From positions 1 to 64,000 of the forward strand of contig NW_020825390.1 of the NCBI RefSeq assembly GCF_003286085.1: DNA of 64,000 nt, in the 5' to 3' direction. The DNA comes from Drosophila persimilis. Taxonomy: Eukaryota; Arthropoda; Insecta; Diptera; Drosophilidae. Position 1 is the stretch's first letter; every line of letters begins with the position of its first letter. The notes beneath the pieces were generated by a model that worked only from the letters and a program-made list of their open reading frames with translations, did not search any database and was not told where the DNA came from. A program made the position numbers and the translations under genes. Below, piece after piece: positions 54,236-64,000 of this stretch.

Positions 54236-55363
54236 CGAGGGGGAACGTTGTGAGTTGCTGCGGACACCGCAACTCTACAGTTATACCCGATACTAAGTCA
54301 GTATGGCTCTCCTCCGGCAGACGGCGCTAATATTTAACGACACGACAAAGAGTGCGTGCGAGAGAGACAGAAAATCAGTCTGAGCGTGACGTCGGGCGCT
54401 GCGTAGCCAATGCAAATTGATTTGTTCCTTTTGGCTACAAAAATTATCTGATCTGATCCAAATTCAGCAACTGGATAGATATAGTCATTCTCTATGATTC
54501 TGCGTTTTTAGTTTTCTCGAATCTGCAATATTGTGGATGCAACAGATTCTCGTCCTTTGTGGGGGCGGAAGGGGGTGGGGCGAACTTCTGAGATATACGT
54601 TTTATAGTGACATCTTAAAGGAGTGTGTGTACCAAATTTGGTTACTCTAGCCTTAATAGTCTCTGAGATTTGTGGTTGCCTCAGATTTTCGTCCTTTGCG
54701 GGGGCGGAAGGGGGTGTGGCGAAATTTGGACACGAAACGGTCAAGGTCCGATATCACAGGAGTGTGGATACCAAATTTGGTTGCTCTGGCTCTTATAGGT
54801 TCTGAGATCCTTGAACTCATATTTTGCAATTGGCAAAACCGACCATGAAACCTGTGTGTTAGAGTGAGACAGAGCGAGAAAGAGTGAAATTGTTTTCGTG
54901 ATTCTGGCTATAATAATTATACGATCTGGTTCAGATTTTGCACTCTAGAAGATATAGTCATCTTCTACGATTCTGCGTTTCTAGTTTTCTCGTATCGTCG
55001 AAATTGTGGATGCCACAGATTTTCGCCCTTTGTGGGGGCGGAAGTGGGCGGGGCAAAGTTTTGAAATATTTTTGGAGCAGTGACATATCACAGAAGTCTG
55101 GATCCAAAACATCGTTGCTCTAGCTCTTATAGTCTTTGAGCATTAGGCGCTGAAGGGGACGGACAGACGGACGGACGGACAGACGGACAGACGGACGGAC
55201 GGACAGACGGACAGACAGACATGGCTACATCGACTCGGCTATTGATGCTGATCAAGAATATATATACTTTATGAGGTCGGAAACGATTCCTTCTGGACGT
55301 TACACACATCCACTTTTACCACAAATCTAATATACCCCAATACTCATTTTGAGTATCGGGTAT
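54236..55363 (+). repeat. E-repeat copy E3
   Basis: 1128 bp, CGAGGGGGAACGTTG to GAGTATCGGGTAT. It occupies the same site in the TART-B 5' UTR as E5 (flanks AAAACAAA and AAAAACAC in both). Confidence 0.85.
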
Positions 55364-56539
55364 AAAAACACAAGTCTTTTTTTTCCAAATTAATTGCTGC
55401 GAGAGCGCACCCGTCTTTCGCTTCGACGATGCGAACACTCGCCCGCCAGCTATGCTAGTCTGGCGATCAACTTATTAAGCACTTTCCATTACCTGTATGT
55501 CGGCAATATTTGTGAAAGCTTGATTGACAAGAATAAGGTTTTTTTTTTAATTTTTGCGGGCAATTGACATTAACATGGTTCTAACAGACGTTTGACATGG
55601 AACATAAATTAACATCTGGCAGCCCTAATTTGTCATTCACAAGAATTGACGTACATTAATAGAAACAGGTGGTCACAAAGAGATAAGTATTGGACAAATT
55701 GCAACATTAATAACATTTATAGACTATTTTCATTTTATTTATTTTCGATTTCAGGTACTGGAGGAACATCGTCGTCGTCTGGAGCAGAGTGGATGGCACA
55801 GGGCGCATCCGCCTCAGCGCTGGATGTGCACATGTGATTGATGCAGCAGAACACGCATCTGCGGCATCGGAATTGGCGGAGACTTGAACTTGGAGTTGGC
55901 GTGCACGGTGATGGTAAATAGCGAGCGACTCTTCTCCTGCTGCCCACGTTGCTTCTGCCTGGAGATCTGGAGATTGGCACCGAGATGCGTCGACCAACAG
56001 AATTGGCTGAGGACGAACGTAATTTGGCTGCATCCGAGTGGCTGCTGGTCCGGACACCCAGGATGCACTGTCGATGGAGATGGCGCGCTGGCCAGTGTCG
56101 TCTGTAGTGGCTGGCCTCGTTGGATTGCTGCCGTTTTGTGATGATGGCGTGACGTCACGGCCATCAGTTGGCGGCAGCATAATCGGAGCCTCCAGATTGG
56201 GCACAACTTGCAACAAAATGTTGCGGTTAGTGGCGAGCCAGCTTCTGGAGAGGTTTGATCTGTATGTGTAGTGGCAGGTAAGTGTGATTAGTGAGAGTAT
56301 TGGCTATTTTGTGTTGATGCGTGAATTGATGATTTTTCTTCTTTTTTCAGTGGCAGCCTGTGGACCTGTATGTTGTTGGCGACGGCGATATGGACTCCAA
56401 ATTTCGCCCATTTGGCAGGAAAAGGGTGGCGAAATTGACGTGGCAGATGCTGGAGGGGCAGCTCTGTCGGTGGACTGGCAGGTAAGTATGTTTTATGTGT
56501 ATTTTGACCATTTTGCGTAGATGTGCGAATTGACGTTTT
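55364..56539 (-). other. TART-B 3' UTR joined to the 5' UTR of the next copy
   Basis: From 56539 leftwards: antisense-spliced 3' UTR (short minus-strand frame 56216-55707 with GSNPTRPATTDDTGQRA), words shared with T1 (CACTCTGCTCCAGACGACGA), TACTTATCTCTTTGTGACCACCTG, a T-rich stretch, then GCTGGCGGGCGAGTGT and the 5' UTR (GACTTGTGTTTTT). This is the same order as at the T1-T2 junction. Confidence 0.65.
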
Positions 56540-57503
56540 ATACCCGATACTCAAAATGAGTATTGGGGTATATTAGATTTGTGGTAAAAGTGGATATGTG
56601 TAACGTCCAGAAGGAATCGTTTCCGACCCCATAAAGTATATATATTCTTGATCAGCATCAATAGCCGAGTCGATTGAGCCCTGTCTGTCTGTCCGTCTGT
56701 CCGTCCGTCCGTCTGTCCGTCCCCTTCAGCGCCTAGTGCTCAAAGACTATAAGAGCTAGAGCAACGATGTTTTGGATCCAGACTTCTGTGATATGTCACT
56801 GCTACAAAAATATTTCAAAACTTCGCCCCGCCCACTTCCGCCCCCACAAAGGACGAAAATCTGTGGCATCCACATTTTTAAAGATACGATAAAACCAAAA
56901 ACGCAGAATCGGAGAGGATGCCTATATCTTCTAGAGTGCAAAATCTGAACCAGATCGTAGAATTATTATAGCCAGAATCAAGAAAACAATTTCATTCTTT
57001 CTCGCTCTTTCTCTCTCTAACACACAGGTTTCATTGTCGGTTTTGCCAATTGCAAAATATGAGTTCAAGGATCTTAGAACCCATAAGAGCTAGAGCAACC
57101 AAATTTGGTATCCACACTCCTGTGATATCGGACCTTGACCGTTTTATGTCAAAATTTCGCCACACCCCCTTCCGCCCCCACAAAGGACGAAAATCTGTCG
57201 CATCCACAATATTGAGGATACGAGAAAACTAAAACGCAGAATCATAGATAATGACTATATCTATCAAATTGCTGAATCTGAATCAGATCAGATCATTTTT
57301 ATAGCCAAAAGGAACAAGTCAATTTGCAGTGGCTACGCAGCGCCCGACGTCACGCTCAGACTGATTTTCTGTCTCTCTCGCACGCACTCTTTGTCGTGTC
57401 GTTTAATATTAGCGGCGTCAACCGGAGGAGAGCCATACTGACTTAGTATCGGGTATAACTGTAGAGTTGCGGTGTCCGCAGCAACTCACAACGTTCCCCC
57501 TCG
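56540..57503 (-). repeat. E-repeat copy E4
   Basis: 964 bp. Its left flank is the same 3' UTR site as E1 (GACGTTTT); its right flank is the gag site of E2 (TTGTTTAT). It therefore lies at a recombination junction. Confidence 0.8.
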
Positions 57504-57788
57504 TTGTTTATTTTGATTGTCAATTATTTGCTGTTGCTGCTGGTCATTTATTTGTTGTTTTTGCATGCCGGTATTTCCGCTATTTCGGCCTGCCTTTGCG
57601 GTTTTTGGCGGCGTCCCTGCCTGCCTGTGTGTTAGTGTGTGGGCGTAGTGGGACCGACCATGGGTCTTGGTGGACACTTCCGAGTTGGAAAGTAGGGACA
57701 CGTACTCACCGGCACAATTGTTTATTAATTAATGTTCATCTTCCCGATAGACATATATTTATCCACGCACAAGACACGACAAAACAAA
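57504..57788 (-). pseudogene. TART-B gag start fragment
   Basis: It contains the 5' UTR end (57720-57788) and a short, internally deleted piece of gag (57701-57504) with HGRSHY, THRQAGTPPKTAKAGRNSG and a Gln-rich stretch. It is bounded by E4 and E5. Confidence 0.65.
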
Positions 57789-58853
57789 CGAGGGGGAACG
57801 TTGTGAGTTGCTGCGGACACCGAAACTCTACAGTTATACCCGATACTAAGTCAGTATGGCTCTCCTCCGGTTGACGCCGCTAATATTAAACGACACGACA
57901 AAGAGTGCGTGCGAGAGAGACAGAAAATCAGTCTGAGCGTGACGTCGGGCGCTGCGTAGCCACTAAAAATTGATTTCTTGCTTTTGGCTACAAAAATGAT
58001 CCGATCTGATCCAGATTCGGCAACCGGATAGATATGGTCATTGTCTATGATTCTGCGTTTTTAGTTTACTCGATTTTGCAATATTGTGGATGCAACAGAT
58101 TTTCGTCCTTTGTGTGGGCGGAAGGGGGTGGGGCGAAATTTTGAGATATACGTTTTATAGTGAGATCTAACAGGAGTGCGGATACCAAATTTGGTTACTC
58201 TAGCCTTAATAGTCTCTGAGATTTATGAATATCCCCAGATCTGCATCCTTTGCGGGGGCGGAAGGGGGTGTGGCGAAATTTTGAAACAAACTCGTCTCGG
58301 TCCGATATATTAGGAGTGTGGATACCAAATTTGGTTGCTCTAGCTTTTATAGTCTCTGAGATCTAGGCGCTAATGTTTTACTCTAAGCAAAGCCGCCTAT
58401 GCTACGTGTGTGTTAGAGAGAGACAGGGCGAGAAAAAATGAAATTGTTTTCTTGATGCTGGCTATAATAATAATACGATCCAATTCAGATTCTGCAGTCT
58501 TAAAGATATGGTCATTCTCTACGATTCAGCGTTTTTGGTTTTCTCGTATCTTTAAAATTGTGGATGCCACAGATTTTCGCCCTTTGTGGGGGCGGAAGTG
58601 GGCGGGGCGAAGTTTTGAAATATTTTTGTAGCAGTGACATATCACAGAAGTCTGCATCCAAAACATCGTTGCTCTAGCTCTTATAGTCTTTGAGCATTAG
58701 GCGCTGAAGGGGACGGACAGACGGACGGACGGACATGGCTCAATCGACTCGGCTATTGATGCTGATCAAGAAACGATTCCTTCTGGACGTTACACACATC
58801 CACTTTTACCACAAATCTAATATACCCCAATACTCATTTTAAGTATCGGGTAT
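57789..58853 (+). repeat. E-repeat copy E5
   Basis: 1065 bp, at the same TART-B 5' UTR site as E3. The pair implies that the surrounding TART-B block was copied after the insertion. Confidence 0.85.
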
Positions 58854-59195
58854 AAAAACACAAGTCTTTTTTTTTCCAAATTAATTGCTGCGAGAGCGCA
58901 CCCGTCTTTCGCTACGACGATGCGCACACTCGCCCGCCAGCTATGCTACCCTGGCGATCAATTTATAAAGCACTTTCCATTACCTGTATGTCGGCAATAT
59001 TTGTGAAAGCTTGATTGACAACAATAATGTTTTTTTTTTAATTTTTGCGGGCAATTGACATTAACATGGTTCTAACAGACGTTTGACATGGAACATAAAT
59101 TAACATCTGGCAGCCCTAATTTGTCATTCACAAGAATTGACGTACATTAATAGAAACATGTGGTCACAAAGAGATAAGTATTGGACAAATTGCAA
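58854..59195 (-). other. TART-B 3' UTR end and 5' UTR, truncated at an inverted junction
   Basis: Almost the same as 55364-55705. Homology stops at 59195 (GCAACA), where the plus-strand copy begins (GCCGACGCCAGTG). Confidence 0.75.
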
Positions 59196-59272
59196 CAGCC
59201 GACGCCAGTGAAAGTGGAAGCCATTTTTTCCCATCTCTACCACGCAGCAGAACCAAGCAGCAGACCATAAAG

Positions 59273-59977
59273 ATGAGGAAAACCATCTCAATTGACGCCA
59301 CTGGACCAGGCCAGTATGCAGTTGCTCCAAATCTGACGACGCTCCCCATGGACAATCCGGCTACACAGACATCTGCCGAGGGCGGTGAGTGCGTGTCCCA
59401 TTCCTCTGACCCTGATGTGGTCCACCAAACCCCATGGTCGGTCCCGCTACGAGTCGATGCTCGACTCCGAGGGGGATGCGAAGCTGGCGGAGATGGACTC
59501 CCCAGTGAGCTCACTCGAGAGGACGGTGGTCGAATTCGACCGACGCTTCAGGGACAGGGGCCTCCGCGATCAAATTAAGCCGCCAATCCTAGCCAGAAAT
59601 GACGTCATCACCCACACACTAACACACAGTCAGGCAGGGACGCCGCCAAAAACCGCAAAGGCAGGGCGAAATAGCGGCACTCTCGCTCTTACTAACGAGC
59701 ACATCAATTCGCACAACAACAAGTGCCAAGCCCCTTTGAGTTCGCGCCAAACAGCCAGCGACCAGGCATTGCACTCAAATCCATGACTGAGTGACGCCTG
59801 CGCTCTCTCGGCAGCCGCTACTCTAAAGCCCAACAAACGTTTGCCGCCAAACGCATCGAAACAAGAACCAAAACGTACACATACATTCACACAAGCCAAA
59901 AAGAGAGATGCTCTCCCTCTCTCCCCGACTAACCAGAAGCAGAACGCAAAACGTAACACAAACAAAAACAATAACAA
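59273..59977 (+). pseudogene. TART-B gag, N-terminal part
   Basis: ATG 59273 opens 101 codons. The homologous frame continues at 59385-59786 (MLDSEGDAKLAEMDS, FDRRFRDRG, THSQAGTPPKTAKAGRNSG, SSRQTASDQALHSNP) to a TGA. After it, SDACALS and RLPPNASK align with the T1 gag motifs SDACALS and RLPPN. Two frame breaks plus the nonsense codon make it a pseudogene. E6 follows directly at 59978. Confidence 0.7.
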
Positions 59978-61073
59978 CGAGGGGGAACGTTGTGAGTTGC
60001 TGCGGACACCGCAACTCTACGGTTATACCCGATACTAAGTCAGTATGGCTCTCCTCCGGCAGACGCCGCTAATATTAAGCGGCACGACAAACAGTGTGTG
60101 CGAGAGAGACAGAAAATCAGTTTGAGCGTGACGTCGGGCGCTGCGTAGCCACTGCAAATTGATTTGTTCCTTTTGACTATAAAAATGATCTGATCTGATA
60201 CAGATTCAGCAATCTTATAGATATGGTCATTATCTATGATTCTGCGTTTTTAGTTTTTTCAAATCTGCAATATTGTGGATGCAACAGATTTTCGTCCTTT
60301 GTGGGGGCGGATGGGGGTGGGGCGAAATTCTGAGATATACGTTTTATAGTGAGATCTAACAGAAGTGCGGATACCAAATTTGGTTACTCTAGCCTTAATA
60401 GTCTCTGAGATTTGTGGTTGCCCCAGATTTTCGTCCTTTGCGGGGGCGGAAGGGGGTTTGGCGAAATTTGGACACGAAACGGTCAAGGTCCGATATCACA
60501 GGAGTGTGGATACCAAAGTTGGTTGCTCTAGCTCTTATGGGTTCTGAGATCCTTGAACTCATATTTGGCAATTGGCAAAACCGACCATGAAACCTGTGTG
60601 TTAGAGTGAGACAGAGCGAGAAAGAGTGAAATTGTTTTCGTGATTCTGGCTGTAATAATTATACGATCTGGTTCAGATTTTGCACTCTAGAAGATATAGT
60701 CATCTTCTACGATTCTGCGTTTTTAGTTTTCTCGTATCGTCGAAATTGTGGATACCACAGATTTTCGCCCTTTGTGGGGGCGGAAGTGGGCGGGGCAAAG
60801 TTTTGAAATATTTTTGGAGCAGTGACATATCACAGAAGTCTGGATCCAAAACATCGTTGCTCTAGCTTTTATAGTCTTTGAGCATTAGGCGCTGAAGGGG
60901 ACGGACAGACGGACGGACGGACAGACAGTCATGGCTCAATCGACTCGGCTATTGATGCTGATCAAGAATATATATACTTTATAGGGTCGGAAACGATTCC
61001 TTCTGGACGTTACACACATCCACTTTTACCACAAATCTAATATACCCCAATACTCATTTTGAGTATCGGGTAT
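59978..61073 (+). repeat. E-repeat copy E6 with 8-bp target duplication
   Basis: 1096 bp, CGAGGGGGAACGTTG to GAGTATCGGGTAT, flanked by AATAACAA (59970-59977 and 61074-61081). Removing it with one duplication rejoins gag. This copy defines the ends of the family. There is no terminal inverted repeat at these ends, but TTATACCCGATACT lies 46 bases in from the left and its reverse complement at the right. A GTTGCTGCGGACACCGCAAC hairpin lies near the left end. Confidence 0.85.
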
Positions 61074-62450
61074 AATAACAAAGCCAGCTGCCAGACCTAC
61101 ACCAACACCAATACATTGACCGACGCCGAACCTCAAATCGGCATGCAAAAACAACAAATAAATGACCAGCAGCAGCAGCAGCAGCAAAGATATGACAAAT
61201 ATAAACAACAACAATTGACGACACTTGAAGCCAATACTAGACGGAGCAGAAAATTCTTATTACCCATAATGACACAAGCGGACGTACAAATTAAACCGAC
61301 AAGGCTTAATACCAACTCAAAATTGGTAAACGAATGGCTTACCTGTGTGCCCCCGCTAATGGGTAATGAGCACCCTATGCCCCTGCCACTGACCCCCTTA
61401 ACAAAGGAGCAAATAACGGACTCATCCTATCGATCGCCTCTCAAACGGAGATGCACGGCGATCGATACGGATACAGATGATGAAGAAATTACATTTCTGC
61501 CAATAGCAACGCCGCTATTCAAAAGCAAATGAGCAGCAGAGGGAACAGCAACAGCAACAGATGGAGACGGAGACCGAACGCCCACAGCCGCAGCAACAAC
61601 AATATCAACAACAACAGCATCAGCAACCAGCCAATCTGCTTGCAATGCCCGGACCACTACCATTAACTGACACCAGGGCCCCTTCACTCTTCCTGCCCCT
61701 GGTGCCGGAAATAGTCTTCCTTATCAATAAGCTCAACAGCAACCCAAAAGATAGTGAAATTCTTGACCAAAGCCATGGCCAATGGTGGGCTCAGAGTCCA
61801 ATCCTGAACGCCCTTGCTGATGAAGACATTCAGCTCCACACCCACCAGCCTCGTAGCGCCAAGGGGTTCAGGTTGGTCATCCGAAATCTGCACCACTCCA
61901 CACCATGCGACTGGGTAACAGAGGAGCTTAAGCAGCTGGGGTATACCACTCGGTTCATCCGAGTGGTGAAAAACAGATACAGCGGAGCCCATGAAGGACA
62001 GCGGTCATGAGGGGATCCTGACAGTAAAACAAATGTCCAGCCAACGCTTTGCGATCGAGCGACAATCTAAGCCGCGAGACCCAGCCCAATGTCATCGTTG
62101 CCAGGCATTAAGGCACACGAAGAACTACCGCGGCGGAGCACCCCACTACGGCATGCCGAAAGCCAAGGAATGTAGCCCCGAAATGCGCCAACTGCAGTGG
62201 CTCTCATGTCAGCTGCTATAAAGGATGCGACGAATTTAAAAAGGCTCGAGGTAAATTGAGGGCGAATCGACTCATTGCTGAGCAGCGTCAGCAGCATTAC
62301 CAACAGCAACGCCAGCAGCCACAGCAGCCAACCGAATACCAACGTCCACAAACGCAGCGCCGAACTGCCAATCCCAGCAACAACAACAGACAGCAAACAC
62401 AAGCACCAGAAGCAAGGGCATTGATATAGACTAAACTCACAATAATCACA
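61074..62450 (+). pseudogene. TART-B gag, middle and C-terminal parts
   Basis: 61074-61532 reads LTQAD-like IMTQADVQIK, KLVNEWLTCVPPLMGNE and RSPLKRRCTAIDTDTDDEE, aligned with T1 gag, and stops at 61532. 61561-62010 reads a Gln-rich part, SLFLPLVPEIVFLINKL, LHTHQPRSAKGFRLVIRNLHH and LKQLGYTTRFIR. A frame change follows, and 61991-62221 holds the first knuckle (CHRCQALRHTKN) with its last Cys lost and a degenerate second one. The Gln-rich region then runs to about 62420. Confidence 0.7.
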
Positions 62451-63572
62451 CGTACCTGCCACGCCTCCGACAGAGCTGCCTCTCCAGCAGTTGCCACACC
62501 AAATTCACCATCCACTTTCTGCCAATTGGACGAAGTTTGAGGACTCGTGGATGACGCCTCTCCCATTCAACACAAAATTCCGAGCAGCCACTGTAAATAA
62601 ACAAAAAACGTCAATTCGCACATCTACGCAAAATGGTCAAAACACACATAAAACATACTTACCTGCCAGTCCACCGACAGAGCTGCCCCTCCAGCAGCTG
62701 CCTCGTCAATTTCGCCACCCTTTTCCTGCCAAATGGGCGAAATTTGGAGTCCATATCGCCGTCGCCAACAACATCCAGGTCCACAGGCTGCCACTGAAAA
62801 AAGAAGAAAAATCATCCATTCACGCATCAACACAAAATAGCCAATACGCTCACTAATCACACTTACCTGCCACTACACAGATCAACCTCTCCAGAAGCTG
62901 CCTCGCCACTAACCGCAACATTTTGTTGCAAGTTGTGCCCAATCTGGAGGCTCCGATTATGCTGCCGCCAACTGATAGCCGTGACGTCACGCCATCATCA
63001 CAAAACGGCAGCAATCCAACGACGAGGCCAGCCACTACAGATGACACTGACCAGAGGGCCATCTCCATCGACAGTGCATCCTGGGTTTCCGGACCAGCAG
63101 CCACTCGGATGCAGCCAAATCACGTTCGTCCTCAGCCAATTCTGTTGGTCGACGCATCTCGGTTGGCCGGACCAGTGCCAATCTCCAGATCTCCAGGCAG
63201 AAGCAACGTGGGCAGCCGGAGCAGAGTAGCTCGCTATTTACCATCACCGTGCACGCCAACTCCAAGTTCAAGTCTCCGCCAATTCCGATGCCGCAGATGC
63301 TGCATCATCCGCTGCGGCGGATGCGCCCTGTGCCATCCACTCTTCTCCAGACGACGACGATGTTCCTCTAGTACCTGGAATAGAAAATACATAGAATTAA
63401 AATAGTCTATTAATGTCATTAATGTTGCAATTTGTCCAATACTTATCTCTTTGTGACCACCTGTTTCTATTAATGTACGTCAATTCTTGTGAATGACAAA
63501 TTAGGGCTGCCAGATGTTAATTTATGTTCCATGTCAAACGTCTGTTAGAACCATGTTAATGTCAATTGCCTG
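62450..63572 (+). other. TART-B 3' UTR, plus-strand copy, with antisense splice sites
   Basis: On the minus strand three exon-like blocks are bounded by donors at about 62870 (GTAAGTGTG), 62656 (GTAAGTATG) and 62455 (GTACGTGTG), and by acceptors TTCTTCTTTTTTCAG (about 62790) and TTTGTTTATTTACAG (about 62594). A 160-codon plus-strand frame (62923-63405) is probably not coding. The block ends with sequence matching the minus copies until 63572. Confidence 0.6.
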
Positions 63573-64000
63573 TAATATTCGACGCTTGTCGTGCCGTTTA
63601 TTTGAATTATGAACGGCTAACTCCCAAAATTACAGCCTAAAACTAGGCAGAAAAAAAAAAAAATTCGAGTTGCAGAGCTTGTGAGCTTTAACCATACATA
63701 GAGTATCAGCTGTTTTGCGACCAAGTGGCAACACTAAGATATGCAATTTTTCTGCTTTGCACTATATTTCATTAAATATTGCTGTGGCTGGATTCTGTAT
63801 AACAGAAAAAGACCATAGAAGGTGTGGAAAAAACGTGGGTTGCTGTACCTAGTAGTCCCAGCCTCTGTCTTTTTTACCTCGTGGCCGTCAGAGTGACCGG
63901 CAGTGAAAAAAGAAGTCTGCTTGAGCTGACCCAGTTCTCTAAACAAGGTCAAGCCCAAAGTCAAAGCCTAGTGCAAGTGCCAAGTGCGGCTCAAAGTGAT
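63573..64000. other. Unassigned right edge
   Basis: Homology to TART-B stops at about 63572 (CAATTGC). What follows is AT-rich with an A13 run at about 63649-63661 and no ORF above 76 codons. I recognise nothing in it. It may be the far flank of the array. Confidence 0.5.

Larger units (their letters stand above)
51267..59195 (-). mobile_element. Two or more degenerate TART-B copies in tandem, minus strand
   Basis: Reading the minus strand from 59195 leftwards: 3' UTR end and 5' UTR (59195-58854), E5, gag start fragment (57788-57504), E4, 3' UTR then 5' UTR of the next copy (56539-55364), E3, gag N-terminal part (54235-53348), E2, gag middle part (52630-52378), E1, and 3' UTR (51751-51267). 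The 3'-end to 5'-UTR joins are seamless, as in T1-T2. No endonuclease or RT sequence remains in any of them. TART-B gag is homologous to T1 gag but diverged (shared EGGECV, MLDSEGDA, VVEFDRRFRDRG, RLPPN). Confidence 0.7.
59196..63572 (+). mobile_element. TART-B copy, plus strand
   Basis: Order: gag N-terminus (59273-59977), E6, gag middle and C-terminal parts (61074-62450), then directly the 3' UTR (about 62450-63572). No ORF2. It is the inverted counterpart of the minus-strand copies. The gag-to-3' UTR join near 62450 removes the coiled-coil gag end and all of endonuclease/RT. Confidence 0.7.

Overview
This is eukaryotic, Drosophila-type heterochromatin built almost wholly from nested and tandem transposable elements. 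The evidence is gypsy-group, BEL/Pao and mdg1-like LTR elements, jockey-clade LINEs with CAG (opa) tracts, and a dispersed repeat carrying the common Drosophila GATCAGCATCAATAGCCGAG segment. The species cannot be fixed from sequence alone; a non-melanogaster species is my inference, because the telomere-type LINE families look different from the melanogaster ones. No prokaryotic gene, CRISPR array, rRNA or tRNA gene was found.

Layout. 1-3739: truncated, internally deleted gypsy-group errantivirus (copy A). 3740-4005: broken fragment of a small intron-containing gene. 4088-5242 (-): the only intact host-type gene, a RING/TRAF zinc-finger protein of the CYHR1/ZFTRAF1 type. 5243-6343: no gene recognised. 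6344-18458 (-): old BEL/roo-like element with an env-like remnant, split by a young nested BEL element (8027-14758, TSD CACTG, 307-bp LTRs with no difference seen) and by a solo LTR (15659-16029, TSD TATGC). 18459-26284: full-structure but decayed errantivirus copy B. 26285-51266 (+): two head-to-tail TART-like LINEs (T1, T2). T1 is split by an mdg1/412-like LTR element (31295-43778, TSD ATAT), whose 3' LTR is itself split by a HeT-A-like gag-only element (H1, 38362-43740). 51267-59195 (-) and 59196-63572 (+): degenerate copies of a second TART-like family (TART-B) riddled with six copies of a 0.6-1.1 kb repeat (E1-E6). 63573-64000: nothing recognised.

The central theme is a telomere-retrotransposon array. 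T1 and T2 lie in tandem with the 3' region of one adjoining the 5' UTR of the next, and their 3' UTRs contain splice-site pairs on the antisense strand. H1 looks like a HeT-A analogue: a gag with three CCHC knuckles, then only the first codons of an AP-endonuclease domain, then about 2.2 kb of A-rich tandem repeats whose antisense strand reads as alternating short exon-like and intron-like blocks. Invasion by LTR elements, loss of reading frames and two orientation flips (near 51266 and 59195) argue that this array is no longer an active chromosome end, but decayed, internal or rearranged. Almost every ORF is broken. The exceptions are the RING gene, the nested BEL ORFs (which still carry a protease deletion), the mdg1-like gag, and an accidental 992-codon fusion ORF at 43258-46236.
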